Below, in pieces: positions 52,966 through 62,418 of a stretch of 64,000 bases of DNA. Positions within the stretch are counted from its first letter, which is position 1. Each line of letters opens with the position of its first letter. The translations under genes and the position numbers were made by a program. Origin of the DNA: Brevibacterium sp. (lineage in GTDB: Bacteria > Actinomycetota > Actinomycetes > Actinomycetales > Brevibacteriaceae); NCBI RefSeq assembly GCF_031179145.1, contig NZ_JAPSIB010000003.1, forward strand, positions 124,001 to 188,000, given 5' to 3'. The notes under the pieces are model-generated. The model was not told where the DNA came from and searched no databases. It saw nothing but the letters and a program-made list of their open reading frames with translations.

Positions 52966-53988
52966 TCAGCCATTCCACTGACCGGTGAAGTCGGGATTCG
53001 CCTCGAGGTCTTCCTTGGTGGCGATGGGCCCGATGTCGAGGAGCGTGTCGGAGTCGATGACGGTCTCAACGGGTTCGTCCCGCACCGCATTGACCGCCTG
53101 CTCCACGGCTCTTTCGCCCATCGTGACGGGGAAGCTCATGAGATCGTTGGTCCACTTTCCCTCACGGACGGCTTTGATGGCCTCGGTGGTGCCGCCGCCT
53201 CCGTTGAGGAAGATGCTTGACGGTTCGATGCCGGCATTCTCCAGGGCGATCTGCGCTCCCATGGTCTGCTGATCGGCGATGCTGAGGATGCCGTTGATGT
53301 CCTTGTTCCCCTGCAGGAGATTGGCGACCGCGGTCAGCGACTTGTCGCGGTCGTAGCCGCCTTCGAGGGTGGCAACGATCTCGATGTTGTCATGCTCGCC
53401 GAGCACCTCCTTCCAGACCTTGACCCGCTCGATGTCCAGGGGTGAGTTGAGCAGGCCGGCCAGGAGGCCGATCTTGCACGGATCGATGTCGGCGCAGTAG
53501 TCGACCACCGTTTCGGCCTGCAGCTTCGCGCTGTTCTTCGGCGGGGACGCGACTGTTGAGACCACGCCTTCGACCTGGGGCTCCATCTTGTTGATGTCGG
53601 GGCCGATCGGGTTGAGCACGGCGACGACCGGGACGTCCTGTCCCAGGGGGAAGGCGGCGCCCAGCCCGGGTCCGTCATGCGGTTGGACGATGATGGAGTC
53701 GAACTGGCCGTTCGTCCCCGCGTTCTGCATCTGGGACAGTTGGGTGTTCGCGTCGAACTGTCCGTCCTGGATCTCGGTGGAGATCTCGACCCCGAGCTCC
53801 TCGGACAGTTCGGCCGCACGTCCTTCGATGCCTTCGTACACGGCTTGGTTGTAGCCGTTCTGCGACGAGGACGCGAGGAACACGAGTGAGAGCGAATCGT
53901 CGCCGGCTGTGGAGGAGCTGCAGGCGCTGAGGCCGGCGGTCAACGCCATGGTGCCGAGGACGGCGATGGTCTTGGTGACATGCTTCAT
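52966..53988 (-). CDS. Periplasmic-binding lipoprotein of the ABC importer (Peripla_BP_4)
   Basis: 340 residues from ATG 53988, which has AAGGA 8 nt upstream. The lipoprotein signal is KHVTKTIAVLGTMALTAGLS followed by the lipobox LSAC. The mature part has the LacI-like binding fold (LVFLASSSQNGYNQAVYEGI, DSIIVQPHDGPGLGAAFPLG, PVVAVLNPIG, DKSLTAVANLLQGNKDINGI). It would deliver a sugar-like or other polar ligand to the permease. Two cysteines (YCADIDPCK) may form a disulfide. The 207 bp upstream, before the MFS gene stop at 54196, should contain the promoter of the transporter operon. Confidence 0.93.
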   Translation of the reverse strand: MKHVTKTIAVLGTMALTAGLSACSSSTAGDDSLSLVFLASSSQNGYNQAVYEGIEGRAAELSEELGVEISTEIQDGQFDANTQLSQMQNAGTNGQFDSIIVQPHDGPGLGAAFPLGQDVPVVAVLNPIGPDINKMEPQVEGVVSTVASPPKNSAKLQAETVVDYCADIDPCKIGLLAGLLNSPLDIERVKVWKEVLGEHDNIEIVATLEGGYDRDKSLTAVANLLQGNKDINGILSIADQQTMGAQIALENAGIEPSSIFLNGGGGTTEAIKAVREGKWTNDLMSFPVTMGERAVEQAVNAVRDEPVETVIDSDTLLDIGPIATKEDLEANPDFTGQWNG

Positions 53989-54195
53989 TGCATTCATCCT
54001 TCTGTTCGGACCCGTCGTCGGTGGATCCGAGGACTTAGGTCGGTGGTGCAAGCCGAGTTGCGCGGTACTGCGTTCACCTCGGCGTGGGACGGAGGCCCTG
54101 CGGAGCCGGCATCTGTGTCGACGCCGCAGGAGCTGTGGGTCGTGGAGCTGCGGATCGTGGAAACTGCCGGCAGGTTCGGTCGGCGGCGAGTCTTC

Positions 54196-55530
54196 TCAGC
54201 GCAGAGCTCTGCCCTCCGTCTCCGGGATGCCGAAGGTGCCGATGACGGCGACGACCATGAAGACGGCGATCGATCCCACGACGGCGGCGGCCCCCATGCC
54301 CTGGTCCATCATCCAGCCGACGACCGGGACGGAGACGGCTTGGGCCGCCAGCAGCGAGGCGTTCGACAGTGAGTAGCCGGCGCCGCGGATCTTCGTCGGC
54401 ATGGCCTCACCGCGCCAGGTGTTCCAGATTCCCCACGATCCCAGGATGAAGAAGGCGAACATGAAGTTGCCGAGGTAGAGCTGGAAGGTGTCGGAGGCAT
54501 TGCCGAAGATCAGCCCGCCGATGCTGGCGCAGAGCGCGAAGATCACGAAGACCCAGCGGCGCCCGTAGCGGCGGGTCGCCCATGCCGCCAGCAGGTAGCC
54601 GGGGATGGCGACGACCTGGCTGATGGCGACGAAGCCGAGAGAGGTCGAGATGCTCAGGCCCTTGTCCTGCAGCAGCACGGGCAGCCAGGCCTGCAGTCCC
54701 CAGTAGGCCCAGTTGTAGGTGAAGGAGATGAAGATGATGAGCGTCATCAGCGGCAGGGTGCGCACCTTCTTGATCGAGGCGACGAGGTGGTTCTCACCCG
54801 TCTCGGGATCGAGGGTGAGATCGCAGTCAGGTCCGAGATCGAGCCCGAAGTCGCGGATGACGGCCTTCGCCTCCCCCGTCCGTCCCCGCTTGACGAGCCA
54901 GTACGGCGATTCGGGGACGAACTTCCAGATCGCGAACGCCCAGACAGCCGCGAAGGCGGCGATGATGGCGACGACCCTCCAGCTGATCTCACCGAAGAGC
55001 GCGCTGGTGCCGATGCACATGAGCACGCCGATGGGGAAGCCCATCGACAGGGCGACAGTCGCCTGACCGCGCCGCTTGGTGGGCAGCAGCTCCATGAAGT
55101 AGGGAACGGTGATCGCATAGACTCCGGCGAAGGCGATGCCGGAGACGAACCTCAGCGCCACGAAGAAGGTGAAGTTCGCGGCCAGGGCGGCGACCGTGGC
55201 GACCACTCCGTACAGGAGGAGGCTGATGATCGCGACGTTCTTCTTGCCCATCTTCTCGATCAGGGCCGCCCACATGATGGTGCCCGGGACCATGCCGAGG
55301 GCCACTGCTCCCAGGGCCGTGCCCACTTGGGCCATTCCGACTCCGAAGTCCTCGGAGAGGAGGTGGCTGACGTAGACCAGTCCCACCTGTTCCCAGGCGT
55401 CGATGACGAAGGTGATGAAGAGGACGGAGCCGACGAGGATGTGCGAGCGTTCGAGCTTCATCTCGCTGAATGCTTCGCCGACCGTCATGGTCTGCTGATT
55501 CCTCATCGTGTCCGAGTGTGATTGACTCAT
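54196..55530 (-). CDS. MFS transporter (organic acid/aromatic acid-type, SV2-like)
   Basis: 444 residues from ATG 55530 after GGAG; the ATG overlaps the stop of the M17 peptidase gene by 4 bp. Twelve helices are expected; the signature loop between helices 2 and 3 is WAALIEKMGKKNVAIISLLL, and PTKRRGQATVALSMGFPIGV follows helix 4. The central charged loop (KRGRTGEAKAVIRDFGLDLG) and the later RRYGRRWVFVIFALCASIGG also fit proton symporters of the AAHS/sugar-porter type. It probably imports the substrate hydrolysed by the neighbouring enzymes. Confidence 0.88.
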   Translation of the reverse strand: MSQSHSDTMRNQQTMTVGEAFSEMKLERSHILVGSVLFITFVIDAWEQVGLVYVSHLLSEDFGVGMAQVGTALGAVALGMVPGTIMWAALIEKMGKKNVAIISLLLYGVVATVAALAANFTFFVALRFVSGIAFAGVYAITVPYFMELLPTKRRGQATVALSMGFPIGVLMCIGTSALFGEISWRVVAIIAAFAAVWAFAIWKFVPESPYWLVKRGRTGEAKAVIRDFGLDLGPDCDLTLDPETGENHLVASIKKVRTLPLMTLIIFISFTYNWAYWGLQAWLPVLLQDKGLSISTSLGFVAISQVVAIPGYLLAAWATRRYGRRWVFVIFALCASIGGLIFGNASDTFQLYLGNFMFAFFILGSWGIWNTWRGEAMPTKIRGAGYSLSNASLLAAQAVSVPVVGWMMDQGMGAAAVVGSIAVFMVVAVIGTFGIPETEGRALR

Positions 55531-56948
55531 CGGTCTCTCCTGTTTCTCGAGTCGGTGAAATCGGTGGCGAGTTCGTGGACGGTGCGTACGCCCCACCCCG
55601 TCGCCTCAGGTCCGCCCCTGACGGTTCTGACCGCGGGTCCTGCGAAGTCGATGTGAGCGAAGGGGACCGTGTCCGCGACGAACTCCCCGAGCAGCAGGGC
55701 AGCGGTGATGGCGCGTCCGGTGTCGGTCCGCGGATGATTGCGCAGAGTGGCACCGGGTGCGTCGGACCGGATCTGGTCCGCGTACCGCTGGGCCCAGGGC
55801 AGCCGCCACATCTCCTCCCCGGTCGTCGCCGAGGTGGTGAGGAGCCGGTTTCCGAGTTCGTCGTCGCGGGCGAGCACGGCGGCGATCTCCGGACCCAGGG
55901 CGACCATCGCCTGGTAGGTCAGGGTGGCGAGAGTGACGACTGCGGCGGGTTCGTGTTCGCCGATGAGGGCGAGGGCGTCGGCGAGCACGACGCGTCCTTC
56001 GAAGTCCGTGTCGACGATCTCGAGGCCGGCCCCGCTGCGCATCGTCACGACGTCACCCGGCAGCACGGATTCCGGACCCGGAACGTTCTCCGCGAGGGGA
56101 AGTACGGCATGGATGGGGCAGGGGGAACCGGTCATGGCCAATGCCACCAGGCCCCCGAGCACCGCTGCCGCTCCGGCGCAGTCGGTGTGCATCGAATACA
56201 TCGCGTCAGGGGACTTCAGTGAGTGGCCGCCCGTGTCGAAGGTGATTCCCTTGCCGGCGAAGGCCAGGGCCCCCGTGGGCGGTGCGGCTGTCCCGGCGCT
56301 TTTCGCCGAGGTGTCGGCAGCGTCCGAAGTGTTGGCAGCCTCCGAGCCGCCCGGCAGCCAGAGCTCGACCAGTGCAGGGGGTCTCTTCGAGCCCTGGCCG
56401 ATGGCGATGATTCCGCCGAAGCCGCCTTCCTCGAGTTCAGGGGCGTCCCACACCCGGATGCCGAGTCCATGTTCGGCGGCGAGTTCCTCGGCGCGCCGGG
56501 CGAACTCCGCGGGTCCGAGCTGATTGGCGCGGGCGTTGGTGAGTTCGCGGGCGATCTCCGTTCCCCGGCGCAGAGCGAGCTCGATCTCGATGGCGCTCGT
56601 CACCTCGGCGGGGGTGAGCCCGGTCCCGGTGCCGAGGACGATGTCGATCGTTCCCAGAGGTTCGAGACCTCCGATGCCGTCGAGGATTCCCGCAAGCAGA
56701 GGACGCAGATCGCGCGACTCGATCGGATCGAGTCCGAGGAGCACGGAGGACTCCCCGACGGCTGTGAGGAGGTGGCCGAGGTCGCGTCCCCAGTCGATCA
56801 GCGATGAGGCTGCCCCTGAGGAGGGGAACGGTGAGAGCCGGAGGATGCGCGGAGAATCGGACGCGATCAGCGACCCATCCCATATCTCATCGGCGCCGAT
56901 GACCAGCCGAGGGTGTTCGGCTCGGTCGCGCACATCCAGGAACGGCAT
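55527..56948 (-). CDS. M17 leucyl-aminopeptidase-family metallopeptidase
   Basis: 473 residues from ATG 56948 (PFLDVRDRAEHPRLVIGADE), preceded by GGAG; the frame open to 57146 is not coding. The catalytic half keeps the two-metal site of PepA: GKGITFDTGGHSLKS (Lys, Asp, Lys), SMHTDCAGAAAV (Asp) and DTDFEGRVVLADAL (Asp, Glu, Arg). The usual NTDAEGR reads DTDFEGR, and MKxD reads MHTD, so the specificity pocket may differ from ordinary leucyl aminopeptidases. It is divergent from hyuA across 200 bp and coupled to the MFS gene, which suggests cleavage of a dipeptide-like or amide substrate in the same pathway. Confidence 0.88.
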   Translation of the reverse strand: MPFLDVRDRAEHPRLVIGADEIWDGSLIASDSPRILRLSPFPSSGAASSLIDWGRDLGHLLTAVGESSVLLGLDPIESRDLRPLLAGILDGIGGLEPLGTIDIVLGTGTGLTPAEVTSAIEIELALRRGTEIARELTNARANQLGPAEFARRAEELAAEHGLGIRVWDAPELEEGGFGGIIAIGQGSKRPPALVELWLPGGSEAANTSDAADTSAKSAGTAAPPTGALAFAGKGITFDTGGHSLKSPDAMYSMHTDCAGAAAVLGGLVALAMTGSPCPIHAVLPLAENVPGPESVLPGDVVTMRSGAGLEIVDTDFEGRVVLADALALIGEHEPAAVVTLATLTYQAMVALGPEIAAVLARDDELGNRLLTTSATTGEEMWRLPWAQRYADQIRSDAPGATLRNHPRTDTGRAITAALLLGEFVADTVPFAHIDFAGPAVRTVRGGPEATGWGVRTVHELATDFTDSRNRRDR

Positions 56949-57148
56949 CGTTCTGCTCCTCTCGGGAGTCTCAAGCGGTCGGCCACATCGGCGACCTCGG
57001 ACGAGAGAGAAGCTACCAGTGGCTGAGATCACAATGGGTTGCGATCTGCACATTGTCAGAGGGACGAATAGGCGATCTGCCCAAATTTTCGACGGCGGCT
57101 GTCTGTAGGTTGACCGCAACGATCCGAGACTGCCAAAGGAGGCCACTT

Positions 57149-59203
57149 GTGAGTTCGTACAAAGTGTCCATGGACATCGGTGGCACTTTCACCGATATCG
57201 TCACTTACGACAACCAGGCGAAGAGGTACCGCGCGACGAAATCCTCGACCACGCCGGGAGAGCTGAGCCGGGGCGTGATCTCCGGACTCGATTCCGTCAT
57301 CGATGACCTCTCCGACATCGACTTCACCGTCCATGGGACCACACAGGGCCTCAACGCGTTCCTCGAACGCCGAGGCGTCGGCGTCCTGCTGCTCGCCACC
57401 GACGGCGTCGAGGACAGCTACCACATCGCCCGCGGACCACGGCTCGAACTCTACAATGCCCAATACCGGAAACCGGAACCGCTCATCGAACGCAAGGACG
57501 TCGTCGGGATCCGGGGGCGCCTTGCCTATGACGGGTCCGAACTCGTTCCCCTCGACGAGGAGGCCGTCCGGGACGCTGCCCGTCGGGTGCGCGACGGCGG
57601 CTACGGTGCCGTGGCCGTGGCGTACCTCTTCAGCTACAAGAACCCGGACCACGAACGGCGGACCCGGGAGATCCTGCGCGAGGAACTCGGCTCCGATTTC
57701 ACGGTGGCCCTGTCCCACGAGTCGGCGAAGGAATGGCGAGAGTACGAACGCACCTCCTCGGCCGTCGTTGAAGCCTATACCGGCCCTGTGGTCAGGGACT
57801 ACCTGCGCAACCTCGAGGATGAGCTGAGCACCCGCGGGGTCGAGGCGCCGCTGCACATCATGCAGTCCTCAGGGGGCATCCTCACCGCCGCCTCGGCACG
57901 CGAACACCCTCTGCAGACCCTCTTCTCCGGACCGGTGGGTGGAGCGATCGGCGGGGCGAAGCTGGCCGAGTCGCTCGAGTCGGGCAACCTCATCGGCGTC
58001 GACATGGGTGGGACGTCGTTCGACGTGTCCCTGGTCATCGACGGAGTGCCGGATGTTTCCACCGAGGCGGTGCTCGAAGGCCAGCCGATGCTGATGAGCG
58101 TCGTCAACATCCACACGATCGGCGCCGGCGGAGGCTCCGTGGCCTGGATCGAAGCGGGAGGACTCCGTGTGGGGCCGCGCTCAGCCGGCGCCAGTCCGGG
58201 GCCCGCCTGCTATGGGCGCGACGGGACGGAGCCGACCGTCACGGATGCCAACCTCGCACTCGGCCGGGTGTCTGCGGAGGGCTTCGCGGCCGGGCACATG
58301 TCCCTCGACATCGAGGCGGCGAGGACGGCCCTCGCGACCGTCGGTGAACCGCTGGGACTCGGTCCGGTCGACATCGCCGAGGGGATCTGCGATGTCGCGA
58401 ACACCCAGATGGCGCAGGCGATCCGGACGATCACGATCTCGCGCGGGATCGAACCCCGCGACTTCACTCTCGTCGCCTTCGGCGGCGCCGGCCCGATGCA
58501 CGCGGTCTTCCTCGCCAAGGAGCTCGGCATCCCGGAGACCGTCGTCCCGCGCTTCCCCGGGGCATTCTCTGCCTGGGGCATGCTCCAGGGCGATGTCCGC
58601 AAGGACTTCACCCAGCCGTACTTCCACCTCGACGAGGACATCGACCCTGCGGACATGTCCCGGACCCTGCGTGGGATCGAGGCCGAGGCGCTCGCCTCGC
58701 TCGCCGAGGAGGGCGTGCCCGAGGACAAACGACATGCCCAGCACTCCGTTGACGTCCGCTATCAGCTCCAAGAGTTCTTCCTCACCGTGCCGCTGACCTC
58801 GGCGGACGAACCGCTCGACCCGGACTTCGGGCGGCGTCTGGCCGAGCGCTTCGCCCGCCAGTACGAAGATCGCTACGGTCACGCCAACCTCGGTGCCCCG
58901 ATCGAGATCGTCACTCTGCGGACCCGGGTGACCGGAGTCCTCGAGAGCGCTGAGGAACGACGCAGCGAACCCGCCGAGGGTGCAGACTTCCCGCACCGGA
59001 CGAAGCCCGTCGTCTTCGATCGGGAGCCCAGGGACACGATGATCGTCGAGCGAGACGATCTCCGGTCCGGTCACACCTTCGCCGGACCCGCCATCGTGCT
59101 CGAGGACACAGCGACGACCGTGGTTCCGCCGGGATTCTCGGTCCGGGTGGACGACCAGGGCGCACTCATCATCCGTAATCTCGAAGTCGAAGGGAATGAC
59201 TGA
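57149..59203 (+). CDS. hyuA: Hydantoinase/oxoprolinase subunit A (HyuA)
   Basis: 684 residues from GTG 57149, with AAAGGAGG 6 nt upstream. The N-terminal actin-like ATP fold begins YKVSMDIGGTFTDIVTYDNQ, and VHGTTQGLNAFLERRGVGVL and SHESAKEWREYERTSSAVVE are family text. The second ATPase half has LIGVDMGGTSFDVSLVIDG and FGGAGPMHAVFLAKELGIP. With HyuB it forms an ATP-dependent hydrolase opening cyclic amides such as N-methylhydantoin or 5-oxoproline; acetophenone-type carboxylases share the fold. hyuB overlaps its end by 8 bp. Confidence 0.93.
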   Translation: MSSYKVSMDIGGTFTDIVTYDNQAKRYRATKSSTTPGELSRGVISGLDSVIDDLSDIDFTVHGTTQGLNAFLERRGVGVLLLATDGVEDSYHIARGPRLELYNAQYRKPEPLIERKDVVGIRGRLAYDGSELVPLDEEAVRDAARRVRDGGYGAVAVAYLFSYKNPDHERRTREILREELGSDFTVALSHESAKEWREYERTSSAVVEAYTGPVVRDYLRNLEDELSTRGVEAPLHIMQSSGGILTAASAREHPLQTLFSGPVGGAIGGAKLAESLESGNLIGVDMGGTSFDVSLVIDGVPDVSTEAVLEGQPMLMSVVNIHTIGAGGGSVAWIEAGGLRVGPRSAGASPGPACYGRDGTEPTVTDANLALGRVSAEGFAAGHMSLDIEAARTALATVGEPLGLGPVDIAEGICDVANTQMAQAIRTITISRGIEPRDFTLVAFGGAGPMHAVFLAKELGIPETVVPRFPGAFSAWGMLQGDVRKDFTQPYFHLDEDIDPADMSRTLRGIEAEALASLAEEGVPEDKRHAQHSVDVRYQLQEFFLTVPLTSADEPLDPDFGRRLAERFARQYEDRYGHANLGAPIEIVTLRTRVTGVLESAEERRSEPAEGADFPHRTKPVVFDREPRDTMIVERDDLRSGHTFAGPAIVLEDTATTVVPPGFSVRVDDQGALIIRNLEVEGND

Positions 59204-60899
59204 CATGACTCTGCTCGATCATGCCGAACCACCCGTGCACCGGGCCGATCCGGTCACCGTCGAAATCATCCGCAACGCCCTGACCAGTGCGGCCAACGAC
59301 ATGAACGCGACGCTCATCCGCTCCGCCTACTCGCCGATCCTCTATGAGGGAGGGGACTGCGTCGTGGCCCTCCTCGACACGGATCACCAGGTGCTCGGCC
59401 AGTCCGCTGGTCTGCCCCTGTTCCTCGGGAACCTCGAAACCTGTTCGAAGGCCGTCGAGGAGAAGTACGGCAGTGAAGTCTGGCAGCCCGACGATGTCTG
59501 GATCCTCAACGACTCCTACCTCGGCGGGACCCACCTCAACGATGTGACGATCTTCGCCCCGGTCTTCGTCGACGGCACCCACGTCGGATTCTCAGCGACC
59601 CGCGCCCACTGGATGGATATGGGGTCGAAGGACGTGGGCGGGTCGATGGACTCCGTGGACATCTTCCAGGAGGGCCTGCGGATGGGGCCCGTCAAACTTC
59701 ACGAAGCGGGCAGAGAGACCTTCATCGTGGACATCATCTCGACGAACGTGCGATTTCCCTATCAGACGATCGGCGACATGAATGCGATGATCGCGGCGCT
59801 GCGGATGGGGACGATCCGGATGCAGGAGCTCGTCGCCCGCTATGGGATCGCGACGATCGAAGCCGCCCGGGACGAGATCTTCCGGCAGACCGAGGCGCTC
59901 GAGCGCAAGACCGTGGCGGACATCCCCGATGGGGTCTACGAGGCCGAAGGCGTACTCGACAATGACGGGATCGACCTCGACACCCCGATCCCGATCACGC
60001 TCAAGGTCACCGTCAGCGGCGACACCATCGACTTCGACGTCACGGGATCCGCCGATCAGACCCGGGGACCGGTGAACTGCGGTGTGGCTCAGGCCGTCTC
60101 GGCGCTGCGGGTCGGGTACAAGCTGCTCATCAGCCCCGAGACGAACTCGAACGGAGGATCCTTCCGGCCGCTGAGCACGCAGGTCCGCGAGGGTTCGGTC
60201 CTGGGCGCGGTGGCACCGGCGGCCTGCCAGTGGTACTTCTCCCACCTCGGCCTGCTCATCGACCTGGTGTCGAAGGCGCTCGCCCCTGCCCTGCCGGACC
60301 GTGTGGTCGCCGCCTCACACGGCGACTCGATGATCATCAACACCGCCGGCACGGATCCCCGCACCGGTCGTGACTGGGTGACCATGGAGGCGACCTTGGG
60401 CGGCTGGGGAGGCTGGGACGGATCAGACGGCGAATCGGCCCTCATCAACAGTGTCAACGGGTCGATCAAGGACCTGCCGATCGAAATGGTCGAGACGAAG
60501 TACCCCTTCCGGATCACCGCCTACCGGATCGAGAAGGACACCGGAGCGCCGGGCAGGTGGCGCGGCGGCAACGGGGCGACGCGGGAATACGAGTTCCTCG
60601 CCGACTGCGCCGTCGGACTGTGGTTCGAACGGTCGCGGACCAAGCCGTGGGGACTCTTCGGTGGCGAGACAGGCAGGGGCCCCGAGGTCATCATCAACCC
60701 GGGCCGGGACGACGAGGAGCGTCTGCTCAAGGCCAATGCGCGGCCGATGAAGGCCGGCGACGTGATCAGGTTGACCGCCAGCGGAGGCGGAGGCTACGGG
60801 AACGTCGCGGACCGGGATCCGCAGGCTGTCGCCTCCGACGTCGAGAACGGCTATGTCTCCGTCGACCATGCTCGCCGCCACTATGGCTACGAGGGCTGA
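59196..60899 (+). CDS. hyuB: Hydantoinase/oxoprolinase subunit B (HyuB)
   Basis: 567 residues. DPVTVEIIRNALTSAANDMN and RSAYSPILYEGGDCVVALLD open the family; NDSYLGGTHLNDVTIFAPVF, GWGGWDGSDGESALINSVNG and the Gly-rich C-terminus (LTASGGGGYGNVADRDP) complete it. It is the partner of HyuA and supplies much of the substrate-binding face. ATG at 59196 overlaps the hyuA end; ATG at 59205 is also possible and has better spacing to GAAGGG. Confidence 0.93.
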   Translation: MTDMTLLDHAEPPVHRADPVTVEIIRNALTSAANDMNATLIRSAYSPILYEGGDCVVALLDTDHQVLGQSAGLPLFLGNLETCSKAVEEKYGSEVWQPDDVWILNDSYLGGTHLNDVTIFAPVFVDGTHVGFSATRAHWMDMGSKDVGGSMDSVDIFQEGLRMGPVKLHEAGRETFIVDIISTNVRFPYQTIGDMNAMIAALRMGTIRMQELVARYGIATIEAARDEIFRQTEALERKTVADIPDGVYEAEGVLDNDGIDLDTPIPITLKVTVSGDTIDFDVTGSADQTRGPVNCGVAQAVSALRVGYKLLISPETNSNGGSFRPLSTQVREGSVLGAVAPAACQWYFSHLGLLIDLVSKALAPALPDRVVAASHGDSMIINTAGTDPRTGRDWVTMEATLGGWGGWDGSDGESALINSVNGSIKDLPIEMVETKYPFRITAYRIEKDTGAPGRWRGGNGATREYEFLADCAVGLWFERSRTKPWGLFGGETGRGPEVIINPGRDDEERLLKANARPMKAGDVIRLTASGGGGYGNVADRDPQAVASDVENGYVSVDHARRHYGYEG

Positions 60900-61050
60900 G
60901 TTCCCTGTTCACAGGGTCGATTAGGGAGGGATGAACTATCATCGCCTACGGGTCGACCCGGTGATCGGAGCCGATGCTCGACCAGTGGTGGGGCAGCGGT
61001 CCGGCGACATCACGCGGCGCCCAGCTCTCGAGACGACGGCGAGGTCAGAT

Positions 61051-62418
61051 ATGCGAATCGGGGTGTGCGTGCACAGCACCGAGATCCGTGCCGTCACTGT
61101 GCGAGACGATGGAGCCATCGCCTCCCACGTCGTTCCCCTCGCGGACGAAGCAGGCATCGGCGGATTCGCCCAAGCCCTCGAGCAGCTGCTCGACCTCGAG
61201 CGTCACGACGAGGCGGTCACCTCGGTGACTTTCGATGTCGGTGCGGTTCTCCGGCGGAAGGCGGCAGGGAGGACGACCTTCGTGCGAATCGCTCCGCGGG
61301 CACCTGTCGACATCGTCCATGAGCACCCCGCCGAGGCGGTGGATGGGGAGGACGTCGACATCGTCCACATCGCCGGCGGCCACTCCAATTCCGGTGAGGA
61401 GCTCGTGCCATTGGACGCCGAGGCGCTGGTCCGGTGGTGCTCCCAGGCTCCGCGCGGCAGTCGGTACGTGATCACGGCGGTCGGATCGCCGATCAACGAA
61501 TCTCACGAAGTGCGGGCCGGACAGATTCTCCTCGATCATGCTCACCCAGGAAGCGTCGAGTACTCGCACTCGTTCCACAGCAGTTCGGTGGCGGTGCGCG
61601 AGCGCACTGCCGCGGTCAACAGCTCCCTCATCGACAGCGCCGAGGAGATCGTGGGCGCTCTGCATCCGGTGCTCGGCCGGGCGGTGCCGGGCGCTCGTCT
61701 CTACGTGACGACGAACGAGGGCGGGTGCCACCCTTTGGCCCGGCTGGCGGTGATGCCGGTGCACTCCCTGTTCGCCGAGGCGAGCAGCGCTCTCGTCGGA
61801 GCGGCCGCCCTGGCCGCGTGCCGGGAAGGGTTCGTGGCCGTCCGGCGCGGCGAAGGCACCTTCATGGGCCAGTTCGTGCGGACCTGTCCGGCGGTGTTCC
61901 CCCAGTTCCGGACGAGTTCCGGGGCGGCGCTGGCAACCCAGGTGGCCAACCTCGTCGAGATCTCGCCGGAGGGCCACGGCCTTCCCGCCGCTGCGGTGAT
62001 CGTCGAGGAGACCGAACTCGGAGACGACGAAGCCGAGCCTGATCGCCCGGTGCTGCGGACGGCGCTGAGTCTGTGCGCCCTCGGTGCGGTCGTCACGCCC
62101 CTTGCGGACTGGGCACATCGGGTGGTCCCCGGCACGACCGAAGGCGAGGTCAATGCGTCGATCATCGCCCTCGAGTCTCGGGTCCGCGCCCGGCTGGTGT
62201 CATTCGGAGCGCACGACCGCCGGATCGACCTGCTCGAGTCCGGGGTGGAGGCCAGCAGCTATGACAACTCGAGCACAGTGACGGTTCGAGTCCGGGGAGT
62301 CTCCCTCGACCCCATCGCCCTCGACAGGGAGTCCGTGGTCGACCTCGTGCCCGCCCGGCCTCCGGGGCGCACATCCTCACGTGAGGGCAGGAGGAGCGAC
62401 CATGTACCTCGACTCTGA
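61051..62418 (+). CDS. Divergent, shortened HyuA-like protein (hydantoinase/oxoprolinase-type)
   Basis: 455 residues from ATG 61051 (RIGVCVHSTEIRAVTVRDDG), with GAGG upstream; the open frame back to 60931 adds a segment that does not look conserved. The order of motifs follows HyuA: the first beta-hairpin (but without IGGTFTD), then VITAVGSPINESHEVRAGQI and YSHSFHSSSVAVRERTAAVN, then a Gly/Ala-rich second half (AEASSALVGAAALAACREGF). It lacks the full ATP-binding loops of HyuA and about 230 residues. It could be a structural or regulatory subunit, or act with the DUF917 protein whose gene overlaps its end by 17 bp. Confidence 0.7.
   Translation: MRIGVCVHSTEIRAVTVRDDGAIASHVVPLADEAGIGGFAQALEQLLDLERHDEAVTSVTFDVGAVLRRKAAGRTTFVRIAPRAPVDIVHEHPAEAVDGEDVDIVHIAGGHSNSGEELVPLDAEALVRWCSQAPRGSRYVITAVGSPINESHEVRAGQILLDHAHPGSVEYSHSFHSSSVAVRERTAAVNSSLIDSAEEIVGALHPVLGRAVPGARLYVTTNEGGCHPLARLAVMPVHSLFAEASSALVGAAALAACREGFVAVRRGEGTFMGQFVRTCPAVFPQFRTSSGAALATQVANLVEISPEGHGLPAAAVIVEETELGDDEAEPDRPVLRTALSLCALGAVVTPLADWAHRVVPGTTEGEVNASIIALESRVRARLVSFGAHDRRIDLLESGVEASSYDNSSTVTVRVRGVSLDPIALDRESVVDLVPARPPGRTSSREGRRSDHVPRL

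Noticed and set aside
62375-62386. Palindrome CCTCACGTGAGG near the end of the HyuA-like gene
   Set aside because: It differs from parS in both half-sites and lies within coding sequence; no partner site nearby.
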